Shown here: piece by piece, positions 1 through 7,689 of the stretch | Numbering within the stretch: the first letter of the stretch is position 1 | How the letters are laid out: each line of letters begins with the position of its first letter | Assembly: GCA_014379045.1 (NCBI GenBank) | Contig: JACMMK010000340.1 | Location: 1 to 20,325, forward strand | Direction: 5' to 3' | DNA from: Burkholderiales bacterium | GTDB taxonomy: Bacteria > Pseudomonadota > Gammaproteobacteria > Burkholderiales > CAIKXV01 | DNA length: 20,325 nt | Program-made: the position numbers and the translations under genes | The notes under the pieces: model-generated | Database searches by the model: none | Told to the model about the DNA's origin: nothing | The model's input: only the letters and a program-made list of their open reading frames with translations

Positions 1-132
1 TGATTTTTGAGCCGGCATTCCGCAACGTGGCTCGCGTGCCTCGATCGTCTCGATGCAGCGTTCGAGGAAAGCGCGCGGCGTATCCGCGCCCGATACGAAG
101 CCGGGCAACGCGCGCGAGAACCCGGGCAGCAT
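1..132 (-). CDS. Probable amidase, N-terminal 44 codons only (cut by window edge)
   Basis: An open frame starts at an ATG at 132-130 and runs without a stop to base 1, giving 44 residues. The ATG overlaps the TGA stop of the upstream Bug receptor (TGATG), a typical translational coupling, which decides the start. The visible peptide contains the run TPRAFLERCIETIEAREP. This resembles the N-terminal helix of amidase-signature enzymes, where a Thr-Pro-containing segment precedes a Leu-Glu-x-Cys/h-x-x-x-Ile-x-x-x-(D/E)P helix. The Gly/Ser-rich signature and the Ser-Ser-Lys triad would lie outside the window, so the family call rests on a short N-terminal resemblance. If correct, the protein would hydrolyse an amide, possibly one bound by the neighbouring receptor. 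The last residues before the edge (GMPAQKS) match the family less well, so a frameshift or a divergent member is possible. Confidence 0.5.
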   Translation of the reverse strand, partial: MLPGFSRALPGFVSGADTPRAFLERCIETIEAREPRCGMPAQKS

Positions 133-1085
133 CACTCGGCGACGATTTTCGCCGCCTTAACGACCTTCGCCCACTTGAGCGTTTCGGCCTTGATGTAGGC
201 GTCGGTACGGTCGAGCGAGTCGGCGACGGTCTCCAGGCCCTGGTCGGCGAGCTTCGCCTTGACCGGCGGCTGGTTGAGGAAGCGCGCCACCTCCGCGTTG
301 AGCAGCAGCAACGCTTCGCGCGGCGTCGCCGCCGGCGCGAACATCGCGTACCAGACGTCGACCGCGTAGCCCGGCACGCCCGCCTCGGCCATCGTCGGCA
401 CATCCGGGATGATCGCCGCGCGCTTCGCACCCGAGGTGGCGAGCAGGCGCAGCCGCCCGGTGTCGACATACTGGCGTACCGAGATCACGCTGGCGAAGGT
501 CATCGCGACGCGGCCGGCGACCAGGTCGGTGATGCCCGGGCCGGTGCCCTTGTACGGGATGTGGACGAGGTCGATGCCCGCGACCATCTTGAACAGCTCC
601 ATCGCCATGTGCGGCGGCCCGGCGTTGCCCGAGGACGAATAGAGCAGTTGTCCCGGCTGCGCGCGCGCGAGCGCGACCAGCTCCTTCACCGAGCGTGCCG
701 GCACCGATGGGTGCACCACCAGCACGTTGGGTCCGTTGACCATCACGCTGACCGGCACCAGGTCGCGCTCCGGGCTGTAGGGCAGGTTCCGGTGGGTGCT
801 TGGCAGGACCGAATGACTGATCGAGATGGTCTTCAGCGTGTGGCCGTCGGGGGCTGCGCGCGCCACGATATCCCCGGCGAGTGCGCCGCCGCCCCCGGGC
901 CGATTCTCGATCACGACCGGCTGGCCGAATCGATCGCTCAGACCCTGGCCGACGATCCGCGAGGTGGTGTCCACCCCGCCACCGGGTGTGGCGGCGACGA
1001 CGATGCGGATCGGTTTGAACGGGAAAGGCTGGGCAGCGGCCGTGGCAGCGACGAGGGCCAGCAGCATGACCGCTGCAAGGTGCAT
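132..1085 (-). CDS. Bug/TctC-family periplasmic substrate-binding protein (receptor 1)
   Basis: The 317-residue protein is a tripartite tricarboxylate transporter solute receptor of the usual family length. The start at 1085 is chosen because GGAG lies about 8 bases upstream and because it places a clean Sec signal peptide at residues 1-18 (hydrophobic core, Ala-Thr-Ala-Ala-Ala before Gln-Pro). The open frame extends 70 codons further upstream, but those residues look non-coding. Family landmarks are ATPGGGVDTTSR (32-43), the GQPVVIENRPGGGG segment (54-67), a PDGHTL motif near 79-84, the VHPSVPARS strand, HIPYKGTGPGITDL and the DVPTMAEAGVPGY loop. The Asp in the PGG-x-x-D loop, which shapes the ligand pocket in this family, is present. 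No lipobox cysteine is seen, so it should be a free periplasmic protein. It is followed immediately by a probable amidase. No TctA/TctB membrane genes are in the window. The ligand is unknown. Confidence 0.93.
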   Translation of the reverse strand: MHLAAVMLLALVAATAAAQPFPFKPIRIVVAATPGGGVDTTSRIVGQGLSDRFGQPVVIENRPGGGGALAGDIVARAAPDGHTLKTISISHSVLPSTHRNLPYSPERDLVPVSVMVNGPNVLVVHPSVPARSVKELVALARAQPGQLLYSSSGNAGPPHMAMELFKMVAGIDLVHIPYKGTGPGITDLVAGRVAMTFASVISVRQYVDTGRLRLLATSGAKRAAIIPDVPTMAEAGVPGYAVDVWYAMFAPAATPREALLLLNAEVARFLNQPPVKAKLADQGLETVADSLDRTDAYIKAETLKWAKVVKAAKIVAE

Positions 1086-1492
1086 CGCGAGCTCCGGTTC
1101 GCCTGCCGCGGCTGCCATCGCGCGGCTCACTGCCCGGGACCCTTGTTCTGCTCGGTCCAGCCGGTGGTCACCTTCGGTGGCGCTCAGCACACAGGCCGTC
1201 ACGCAGTCTTCGGTGCCCGGAGTGCGCCAGTTGTAGTTGATGCTGAGCTGGATCACGACGTCACGGGCCTCCCGGTGCACGTAACCCTCATCCATTCCAG
1301 TCGTGCCACCTTGATTTTCATGGATGCCCCTTGGGGTCTTGAATACTTCTCAAAGATAACTTCTCGCCGACAGCGTCACGGCCTATCGTCGGCCTGACTA
1401 ATCGGGCCGAGCGTGAGCGATTGGGTTCGAGTTCGAGCGGGCCCACCACGGACGGATTGACCAGAGCATGCACGATCAGCCGATCGACTCCG
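1086..1492. other. 407-base intergenic stretch between hydratase and receptor 1
   Basis: No convincing gene is seen here. The receptor 1 frame stays open to 1295, but the extra residues show no signal peptide or family similarity. A short dyad GCCGAC/GTCGGC (1366-1371 and 1388-1393, 16-base loop) lies downstream of the hydratase on its strand and lacks a T tract. A GAATACTTC element at 1341-1349 sits in the AT-richest part (about 1310-1365), which is the best place for a receptor 1 promoter, but I cannot assign clear -35/-10 boxes. The long gap suggests that receptor 1 and the amidase have their own promoter. Confidence 0.4.
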
Positions 1493-2266
1493 TCAACTCG
1501 ACCCCTCGAAACGCTTCAACTTCCCCTGCCACGCATCCGACAGCAGGCACGGCAGCCAAGCTTCGTTCTCGGCCTGCAGTCCTCCGGACAGCATCGTCTC
1601 CTGCGATGCATTGAGCGCGAGCTTGGCCTGAATCAGCGACATGCGCGGCTGGCGCGCGATCGACCGGGCGAGAGCCATCGCCGCGGTCATCAGTTCTTCC
1701 CTCGGCACTACGCGCAGCACGATGCCCAGGCGCTCGGCCTCGTGCGCGTCGAAGCGCCGGCCGGTCAGGATCAATTCCTTCGCCTTCTGCAGACCGATCT
1801 CGCGTGGCAGCCGCTGCGTGCCGCCAGCACCCGGCAGGAATCCGAGGCCGACTTCCGGCAGTGCGAACGTGGCATTCTCGGACGCCAGTCTCAGATCGCA
1901 TTGCAACGCGAGTTCGAGCCCACCGCCGAGGCAGTAGCCATTGATTGCGGCGATGGTCGGTTTGGCCATCGAGGCTACTGCGCTTACCCAGCGGCTGCGG
2001 AAGAACCGGCGCTCGTCGTACAGTTCGGCGGTGGTGCGACGGCCGCGTTCCTTGAGGTCGGCACCGGCAGAGAACGCCTTGTCGCCCTCCCCGGTGATCA
2101 CCACGACGCTCACCGAGGGGTCGGCATCGAGGTCGCGTGCGAACTCGATGATCTCGGCGCGCAACTGGAGGTTCAACGCGTTCATCACATGCGGCCGGGT
2201 CAGCGTGACCAGCGCGACGCCGTCGTCGACTGTTACGCGTTTCACGTCCGTCGTCGATGCTGCCAT
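1493..2266 (-). CDS. Enoyl-CoA hydratase/isomerase (crotonase family)
   Basis: The 257-residue crotonase-fold protein adds water to trans-2-enoyl-CoA thioesters in beta-oxidation-type pathways. The start at 2266 is preceded by a strong GGAGGAAGG and gives the normal family length. The frame is open upstream, but those residues do not match the family. The oxyanion-hole segments are AFSAGADLK (64-72) and the GGG of YCLGGGLELA (111-120). Both catalytic glutamates of true hydratases are present: Glu118 in GGGLE and Glu138 in LPEVGLG, followed by PGAGGTQRLPR (145-155). It is therefore expected to be an active hydratase rather than a one-glutamate isomerase or a dehalogenase. It is the first gene of a minus-strand group and diverges from receptor 2. 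It could supply the hydration step for the acyl-CoA chemistry encoded in the central operon, but this is inferred from proximity only. Confidence 0.93.
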   Translation of the reverse strand: MAASTTDVKRVTVDDGVALVTLTRPHVMNALNLQLRAEIIEFARDLDADPSVSVVVITGEGDKAFSAGADLKERGRRTTAELYDERRFFRSRWVSAVASMAKPTIAAINGYCLGGGLELALQCDLRLASENATFALPEVGLGFLPGAGGTQRLPREIGLQKAKELILTGRRFDAHEAERLGIVLRVVPREELMTAAMALARSIARQPRMSLIQAKLALNASQETMLSGGLQAENEAWLPCLLSDAWQGKLKRFEGSS

Positions 2267-2276
2267 CCTTCCTCCG

Positions 2277-2304
2277 TTGAGCGCGGTGTAACCCATGCCA
2301 TACT
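2277..2304 (+). promoter_or_regulatory. Candidate sigma70 promoter for receptor 2
   Basis: TTGAGC (2277-2282) and CATACT (2299-2304) are separated by 16 bases; each matches 4 of 6 consensus positions. Transcription would start near 2311, at the left arm of the adjacent inverted repeat. The match is moderate and untested. Confidence 0.3.
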
Positions 2305-2309
2305 GCTTC

Positions 2310-2333
2310 GGCTGGCGCAGCACGGCGCCAGCC
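2310..2333. repeat. Perfect 9-bp inverted repeat in the hydratase/receptor 2 divergent gap
   Basis: GGCTGGCGC (2310-2318) and GCGCCAGCC (2325-2333) are exact reverse complements around a 6-base loop, AGCACG. It lies 19 bases upstream of the receptor 2 ATG, so in RNA it would form a GC-rich hairpin at the very 5' end of that message. As DNA it could be an operator serving both divergent genes. There is no T tract, so a terminator is unlikely. Confidence 0.55.
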
Positions 2334-2352
2334 TCGCAGAGGGGTACCGTCG

Positions 2353-3348
2353 ATGCAGCGAACGATCGGGCGTTCATCCCGCAGCCAGTTGCCGGCGCTT
2401 GCGTTGCTGCTTCTCCCGCAAGCGCTTCTGGCGCCGGATGCCATTGCACAGGCATTTCCAGAGCGCCCGCTGCGCATGATAGTGCCGTTCGCGCCGGGCG
2501 GTGTCGCCGACATCGTCGCGCGCATCGTCGGGCAGAAGATGAGCGAGGGGCTGGGGCAGACCGTGGTGGTCGACAACCGAGCCGGTGCTGGCGGTTCGCT
2601 TGCGGCGGAACTCACTACCAATGCGCGGCCTGATGGCTACACGATGTTGCTCTGCACCGCGAGCATCGCCGTATTCAACCCGCTGCTTACACCGACGGTG
2701 AAGTACGACCCGCTGCGCGACCTCGCACCGCTGTCGCTGGTCTCGAGCGCCCCGTTTGTCCTGCTGGTGCCGGCCAACTCCCCGGCCAACAGCGTACACG
2801 AGCTCGTCGCCCTGGCGCGCGCGAAGCCCGGCTGGATCAGCTTCGGGTCTGCCGGCATCGGCTCGGCGTCTCACCTGATCACCGAGATCTTCGTCTCGAT
2901 GACCGGCATCAAGGCGACGCACGTCCCCTACAAGGGTACCGCGCCGGCCACCAACGACCTGCTGGCGGGCCAGTTGCAGATGATGTTCGATTCGATCAGT
3001 GCATCAGTGCAGCATATCAAGTCGGGACGGGTGCGCGCGCTCGGCGTGTCCCAGCGCACGCGTTCACCGCTGATGCCGTCATTGGTGCCGATCAGCGACA
3101 GCGGGGTTCCCGGCTTCGAAGGCGCCAGCTGGCAGGGAATGTGCGCCCCGGCCGCGACACCGCGCCCGATCGTGCAGGTGCTCAGCAATGCCGTGATCAG
3201 GGCGGTCAAGGCACCGGAGACGGCCGAGACCTTCGCCGGTCTGGGCATCGAAGGTATCGGCAGCACCGCCGAAGAGTTTCGCGCGTTCCACAAGGCAGAG
3301 ATCGTGAAGTGGGGCAAGGCGATCCGAGACGCCGGGATCAAGCCCTGA
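2353..3348 (+). CDS. Bug/TctC-family periplasmic substrate-binding protein (receptor 2)
   Basis: The 331-residue receptor begins at ATG 2353 with GAGGGG about 8 bases upstream. It has an Arg-rich n-region and a Leu/Ala-rich core, with signal peptidase cleavage expected near residues 32-34 (AIAQA before FPERPLR). Family landmarks are PFAPGGVADIVAR (45-57), the GLGQTVVVDNRAGAGG segment, RPDGYTML, an ARAKPGWISFGSAG strand, HVPYKGTAPATNDLLAGQ and the SDSGVPGFEGASWQGMCAPAATPRPIV region (in part). It stands alone between a divergent hydratase and a convergent acyl-CoA synthetase (68 bases after its stop). It has no membrane-component partner nearby and its ligand is not predictable. It differs clearly from the three receptors in the central operon, for example VADIVARIVGQ instead of TTDIVARVLAQ. 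Confidence 0.94.
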   Translation: MQRTIGRSSRSQLPALALLLLPQALLAPDAIAQAFPERPLRMIVPFAPGGVADIVARIVGQKMSEGLGQTVVVDNRAGAGGSLAAELTTNARPDGYTMLLCTASIAVFNPLLTPTVKYDPLRDLAPLSLVSSAPFVLLVPANSPANSVHELVALARAKPGWISFGSAGIGSASHLITEIFVSMTGIKATHVPYKGTAPATNDLLAGQLQMMFDSISASVQHIKSGRVRALGVSQRTRSPLMPSLVPISDSGVPGFEGASWQGMCAPAATPRPIVQVLSNAVIRAVKAPETAETFAGLGIEGIGSTAEEFRAFHKAEIVKWGKAIRDAGIKP

Positions 3349-3416
3349 CGGTCTCCGCCGCGATCCAGCGCACGGTCGACTCGACATCGACTTCGCCATC
3401 AACCTCGGTGCCGCCT

Positions 3417-5603
3417 TCAGGCGCGCAGCACCAGCAGCGCATCGGCGGCCACCACGCCGCCGCCCTCGGAACGCACGATCAATGGGTTGATATCGAGCTC
3501 CGCGATCCGGTCGCGCAGCGCCCACGACAGCGCGGACACCTTGACCAGGACGTCGGCCAGCGCTGCGCGGTCGGCAGGCCGCCGTCCTCGCTGCCCATCG
3601 AACAGTCCGGCCGCACGCAGCTCGGCGATCATCGAACGCGCCTCGTCGAGTCCGAACGGCGCGATCCGGTAGACCACATCCTGCAGCGTCTCGGCGAATA
3701 TTCCGCCCAGGCCGAGCGCGACCACCGGGCCGAAAGTCTCGTCGTTCACCACGCCGACGATCGCTTCGATGCCGCCTTCGACCATCGGACAGGCCAGCAG
3801 CCCACCGAGCCGTGCATCGGGCGCGTGCGCACGAGCGCGCGCGACCATCGCCGCGGCCGCGTCTGCCAGTGCGGCTGCATCGCGTATCCCCAACTGCACG
3901 CCACCGATATCGCTCTTGTGCGCGATGTCGCGCGATAGCAGCTTCAAGGCCACCGGAAACGGGATCGCGTCGGCGCCCTCGGTATCGTTGGCATACCCCC
4001 CGCTCAACAGCGCTACATCGAGCGCGATGCGCACGTCGGCGGTCACCGGAATGCCCGCCGCCTTCAGCAGCGCCTTGCTCTCGAACTCGTCGAGCGAGAG
4101 CGCCCCGGCGGGCAGCGCCGGCAACGCCGGCAACGCGACGTCGTTGGCGCAAATGGCTCCCCGCTCGGTCTGGCGTTGCCTCGCCTGCGCGAAGTCGGCG
4201 AGATGGCCCATCGTGTGCGCTGCACGGTTCGGTGACGTCAGCAGCGGAATACCGGCGGCGCTCAAGAACGCATGTCCTTCGCTCGAAATCGATGCGGGCA
4301 CCGCGGACACGGCGAACACCGGCTTGTCGAACTTTACCGTTGCCTCCGCCAGCACCCGTGCGCCGAGCGCGAACGACGGCCCCATGATCGTGCCGAACAG
4401 CACGCATAGCTGGTGCACGTCGGGGTCGCCCAGCAGCGTTTCGAAGGCCGCACGAAACGAGGCCTCATGCTCGGGTCGCGGATAGCCGGCGGTGGTATCC
4501 ACCGGATTGTTCACCGCAGCCAGCGGCGGCATCAGTTCCCTCAAACGTGTAGTCGTAGCGTTGCCCAGCGGTGCGATCACCAGCCGCGCCTGGTCGGCTG
4601 CATCGGCGAACACTACGGCCGAACCGCCGGTGTTGGTGACCACGGCGACCTGTCGCCCCTCCGGAACACGCGCCTGCGAGGGGGCTGCCGGCCACGAACC
4701 CGCGCCTTCACCGGCGGACTGACTGACCAGAAAATCCACCACCTGCTCCGCGTTGAAAACCTCGACCGCGCCGCACTGGCGCAGCGCTGCGCGATAGACC
4801 GCGTAGGTGCTGGTGAGGTTCGCGGTATGCGAGGCGGCGGCACGCGCACCTTGCCCGGTCTTGCCCGACTTCCAGACCACCACCGGCTTGCCTGCGGCCA
4901 GCGCCCGCTCCAGCGCCGCGATGAGCGCCCGGCCGCTGGCAACCCCCTCGATATAGGCGAAGATGACCTTCGTCCCCGGATCGTCGACGTAATGCTCGAG
5001 CAGTTCCGGCATCGTGATGTCCGACTCGCTGCCGGTTGCGACCACGTACCTGACGCCGACCCCGGCCATCGCCGCCTGGATCACCACGCTCATGCCGAAG
5101 CCGCCGCTCTGCACCGCGACCGACACAGCGCCCGGCTGCAGCTTCGGCGGACGCGTCAGGCTGCCGAACGCGGCAATCACCTGCGCGTGCACATTGACCA
5201 TGCCGATGCAGTTCGGTCCGATCAGCCGCACGCCGGCGGCCCGCGCGGCCGCCAACATGTCCTGCTCGAGACGTTCGCCTTCGTGCCCGATCTCGCGAAA
5301 TCCGCCGCCGAGCACGACCGCGTGTCCGATGCCCTTGCGTCCGCACTCGGCCACGACACCGGCGACCTGGGCCGCCGGCAAGGCAATGACCGCCAGGTCG
5401 CAGGGACCGTCGATCGCGGTGACCGAGGCGTACGCCTTCCGGCCGTCGATTTCCGGATACTTCGGATTGACCGGATAGATGCCACCGGCATAGCCGGAGG
5501 TGTTCAGCGCGCGCACCGTCTGTCCGCCGAACCGGGTGACATCGCCGCTCGCGCCGACGATCGCTATGCCATCCGGGTTGAACAGACGGTCGAAGGTAGC
5601 CAT
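3417..5603 (-). CDS. Single-chain NDP-forming acyl-CoA synthetase (acetate-CoA ligase family)
   Basis: The 728-residue protein interconverts acyl-CoA plus NDP/phosphate and free acid plus NTP via a phosphohistidine. The order is a CoA-binding Rossmann domain (about 5-135, with IAIVGASGD near 13-21 and GPNCIGMVN at 129-137), a succinyl-CoA-ligase-like domain (about 155-295), a second such segment, and an ATP-grasp domain (about 500-728). His259 in AAASHTANLTS corresponds to the phosphorylated catalytic histidine of this family. The start at 5603 has GGAG about 9 bases upstream and begins directly with the domain (MATFDRLFNPDGIAIVGAS). The open frame upstream adds unrelated residues. It lies 145 bases downstream of the LysR gene on the same strand and may be co-transcribed with it. 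It could act in the same pathway as the central operon, conserving energy from a CoA thioester or activating a second acid. The acyl substrate is unknown. Confidence 0.92.
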   Translation of the reverse strand: MATFDRLFNPDGIAIVGASGDVTRFGGQTVRALNTSGYAGGIYPVNPKYPEIDGRKAYASVTAIDGPCDLAVIALPAAQVAGVVAECGRKGIGHAVVLGGGFREIGHEGERLEQDMLAAARAAGVRLIGPNCIGMVNVHAQVIAAFGSLTRPPKLQPGAVSVAVQSGGFGMSVVIQAAMAGVGVRYVVATGSESDITMPELLEHYVDDPGTKVIFAYIEGVASGRALIAALERALAAGKPVVVWKSGKTGQGARAAASHTANLTSTYAVYRAALRQCGAVEVFNAEQVVDFLVSQSAGEGAGSWPAAPSQARVPEGRQVAVVTNTGGSAVVFADAADQARLVIAPLGNATTTRLRELMPPLAAVNNPVDTTAGYPRPEHEASFRAAFETLLGDPDVHQLCVLFGTIMGPSFALGARVLAEATVKFDKPVFAVSAVPASISSEGHAFLSAAGIPLLTSPNRAAHTMGHLADFAQARQRQTERGAICANDVALPALPALPAGALSLDEFESKALLKAAGIPVTADVRIALDVALLSGGYANDTEGADAIPFPVALKLLSRDIAHKSDIGGVQLGIRDAAALADAAAAMVARARAHAPDARLGGLLACPMVEGGIEAIVGVVNDETFGPVVALGLGGIFAETLQDVVYRIAPFGLDEARSMIAELRAAGLFDGQRGRRPADRAALADVLVKVSALSWALRDRIAELDINPLIVRSEGGGVVAADALLVLRA

Positions 5604-5748
5604 CACGGATTCTCCGGATCGGGGACAAGCGGATACCTGGTGATGCCGGCGGTGGGGTGCTGGCAGTGGCCGTAGTTCATTGCGTCTCTTGCCCTTCGTC
5701 AATCAGATCATCAGTGCTGCCCGATGTACGGCACCCCCCGGCCCGTCA

Positions 5749-6669
5749 CTAATCGAACAACGCTGCTTTCACCTTCTCCCTCGTCAGCGCCGGTTCGAAC
5801 AGCTCGATGAAGTCGTACGCATAGTCGCGCAGGTACTGGTGTCGCCTCACTTCCAGCGCGATCGTGTTCGGTGGGAACAGGTGTGACGCGTCGAGCGCCT
5901 TGGACGGTGCGTCGTGTTTTGGGTCGTACGCCATCGCCGCGATGATCGCGACGCCGAGGCCTTCTCTCACGTAGGTCTTCATCACGTCGGCATCGGTCGC
6001 GCGAAGCACGATGTTCGGCTTCAGCCCGCGCTTCTCGAAGGAGCGAAGGTCCTGACCGTAACCGACGAACTCCGCTTCGTACGTGATCAGCGGATAGCGG
6101 ACGATGTCCTCCAGCGAAATGCGCTTCAACCGCAGCAGCGGATGCCGTGCCGGCACGAGCACGATACGGTCCACTGTGTAGCAGCGCATGAACACGACTT
6201 CGGCGGGGGGATCGAGCGGCTGCGTCGAGATCGCGAGATCGGCTTGCCCGGTCGATATCCAGTTCACGATCTGATTCGGGGTGCCCTGGCGCAACGACAG
6301 GCGCACGGATGGATGCGACTTGGCGAACTGCTTGATCACCTTCGGCAGCGCATAGCGCGTGTGCGTATGCGAAGCCGCGATGATCAGCTCGCCGTCGGCG
6401 CGACTCATGAAATCCTGGCCGATCCGGGTGACATTGTGCGAGTCCTGCAGCATCCGTCGTGCGACGCGCAAGACTTCCGCGCCCGGGGGCGTCAAGCCGA
6501 GGATTCGCTTCTTGGCACGGGTGAATACCTCGACGCCGAGTTCGGTTTCCAACGCCTGCACCTGTCGGCTAACGCTCGGCTGCGACGTGTGCAACGCATG
6601 CGCGGCGCTCGACACGTTCATTCCCTGGTCGACGATCTCGCAGAAAAAACGCAGCTGGTGCAGCTTCAT
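5749..6669 (-). CDS. LysR-family transcriptional regulator, CysB-like
   Basis: The 306-residue protein has an N-terminal winged HTH (MKLHQLRFFCEIVDQG, then SSAAHALHTSQPSVSRQVQALE at about 20-41) and a periplasmic-binding-like effector domain. The effector domain resembles CysB/Cbl: SHTHTRYALPKVIKQF (100-115) followed by SLRQGTPNQIVNWISTGQADLAI matches the CysB segments around THTQARYALP and QGSPTQI. From memory, CysB uses Thr100, Thr102 and Gln103 for its anion ligand. The equivalent residues here are Ser100, Thr102 and His103, so the effector probably differs. The start has GAGG about 7 bases upstream. The gene is divergent from the ten-gene catabolic operon across a 94-base gap with a palindrome, which is the classical layout of an autoregulated LysR activator. 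No sulfur genes are nearby, so sulfate or sulfonate control is not implied. Confidence 0.95.
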   Translation of the reverse strand: MKLHQLRFFCEIVDQGMNVSSAAHALHTSQPSVSRQVQALETELGVEVFTRAKKRILGLTPPGAEVLRVARRMLQDSHNVTRIGQDFMSRADGELIIAASHTHTRYALPKVIKQFAKSHPSVRLSLRQGTPNQIVNWISTGQADLAISTQPLDPPAEVVFMRCYTVDRIVLVPARHPLLRLKRISLEDIVRYPLITYEAEFVGYGQDLRSFEKRGLKPNIVLRATDADVMKTYVREGLGVAIIAAMAYDPKHDAPSKALDASHLFPPNTIALEVRRHQYLRDYAYDFIELFEPALTREKVKAALFD

Positions 6670-6681
6670 GCGTATGCCTCG

Positions 6682-6703
6682 AATGTATACCGGTATTCAC
6701 ATT
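6682..6703. promoter_or_regulatory. Candidate LysR operator in the divergent intergenic region
   Basis: A perfect 10-bp palindrome ATACCGGTAT lies at 6687-6696. It is flanked by AATGT (6682-6686) and its complement ACATT (6699-6703), offset by two bases. It is 12 bases upstream of the LysR start and covers the likely -35 region of the lactonase promoter. Position and symmetry fit a LysR site, although a canonical T-N11-A box is not centred on it. Confidence 0.5.
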
Positions 6704-6722
6704 GAGTCTTTGATTGTATAAG
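6694..6722 (+). promoter_or_regulatory. Candidate promoter of the catabolic operon
   Basis: A good -10 TATAAG (6717-6722) is placed 17 bases after a poor -35 TATTCA (6694-6699) that overlaps the palindrome at 6687-6696. A weak -35 overlapping an operator is what an activator-dependent promoter would look like. The assignment is by eye. Confidence 0.4.
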
Positions 6723-6765
6723 AGCCGCGGCCTAGCATCGTTTCCGAATCGAGTCCCACATCAAT

Positions 6766-6772
6766 GAGAGGA
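6766..6772 (+). promoter_or_regulatory. Ribosome binding site deciding the lactonase 1 start
   Basis: GAGAGGA is 6 bases upstream of GTG at 6779. The alternative ATG at 6764 overlaps this motif and has no purine-rich element of its own, so GTG is preferred. Confidence 0.5.
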
Positions 6773-6778
6773 CGCATC

Positions 6779-7681
6779 GTGTTCGGAGGATTGCCAGTCA
6801 TCAAGACCGAAGTGCTGACCAGCATGCCGGCCAGGTTTCGCGATGCAACCAAGCGTCGCAAAGGCGTTGCACCGCGGTTTCATCATGTCGACAGCTTCCT
6901 CGAAGGGCCGTCGTTCGACCGCGACGGCAACCTGTGGGTCGTCGACATACCGTTCGGCCGTGTGTTCCGGATCACGCCGGCCGGCGAATGGGATGTCGCG
7001 GTGCAGTACGACGGCGAACCCAACGGTCTGAAGATTCACAAGGACGGCAGGATCTTTATCGCCGACTACCGGCACGGCATCATGGTGATGGATCCGAAGT
7101 CGGCGCAGGTCGAGCCGCTTCTCGAATGGCGGCATACCGAGAAGTTCCGCGGCGTCAACGATCTGGTGTTCGCGTCGAACGGCGACTTGTATTTCACCGA
7201 CCAGGGCCTGACCTCGCTCAGCGACCCGACGGGTCGCGTCTATCGCTACACTTCGGCCGGCAGGCTCGAATGCATGCTGCACAATGCGCCGAGTCCGAAC
7301 GGCATCGTGCTGAGCCCGAAAGAAGACTGGCTGTACATCGCGATCACCGTCGGTGCGAGCGTCTGGCGGATGCAGCCGACGAACGACGGCAGCGCAAAGG
7401 TACGGCTGCATACGCAGATGGTGTGCGGCGGTGCGGACGGGCTTGCGATGGATGAAGAGGGTAACCTGATCATCGCGAACGTCGGCATCGGCCTGCTGTG
7501 GGTCGTCGACAAGCGCGGTGTGCCGCTCTACCGGGTCGACGGCTGCGGCGGCAACCTCTGCACGAACGTCGCGTACGGCGGATCGAACCGCAAGCGCTTG
7601 TACATCACCGACTCGGAGCACGGCCGCATCCTGACCGCCGAGATGCCGGTGGCCGGCCAGACCATGTACTCACATCTCTGA
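6779..7681 (+). CDS. SMP-30/gluconolactonase-family lactonase 1
   Basis: The 300-residue beta-propeller is of the SMP-30/gluconolactonase/LRE family, which uses a divalent metal to hydrolyse lactones. The GTG start at 6779 is preferred for its GAGAGGA site; an ATG at 6764 would add five residues. Expected metal ligands are present: Glu42 in FLEGPSF, Asn174 in SPNGIVL and Asp220 in GADGLAMD, with Asn127 in GVNDLVF at the substrate position. Blade repeats (RDGNLWVVD, KDGRIFIAD, NGDLYFTD, EGNLIIAN) are evident. No signal peptide is seen, so it should be cytoplasmic. It is the first gene of the operon, transcribed away from the LysR gene. The MmgE/PrpD gene starts 8 bases after its stop. It is a paralogue of the last operon gene, sharing FLEGPSFDRDGNLW exactly. 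Substrate unknown; a lactone or cyclic ester is the natural guess. Confidence 0.92.
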   Translation: MFGGLPVIKTEVLTSMPARFRDATKRRKGVAPRFHHVDSFLEGPSFDRDGNLWVVDIPFGRVFRITPAGEWDVAVQYDGEPNGLKIHKDGRIFIADYRHGIMVMDPKSAQVEPLLEWRHTEKFRGVNDLVFASNGDLYFTDQGLTSLSDPTGRVYRYTSAGRLECMLHNAPSPNGIVLSPKEDWLYIAITVGASVWRMQPTNDGSAKVRLHTQMVCGGADGLAMDEEGNLIIANVGIGLLWVVDKRGVPLYRVDGCGGNLCTNVAYGGSNRKRLYITDSEHGRILTAEMPVAGQTMYSHL

Positions 7682-7689
7682 GGGGCGTC

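Noticed and set aside
1296..1360. A 22-codon plus-like micro-ORF on the minus strand starting near 1322
   Set aside because: There is no ribosome site and no recognisable peptide, and short frames of this kind are frequent by chance.
27..1397. A 456-codon plus-strand open frame opposite receptor 1
   Set aside because: Receptor 1 on the minus strand has all family motifs, a signal peptide and a ribosome site. The plus frame has low-complexity Arg/His-rich composition.
4413..5675. A 420-codon plus-strand open frame opposite the NDP-forming synthetase
   Set aside because: It is the antisense of a clear multi-domain enzyme, with no domain, no ribosome site and Arg/His-rich composition.
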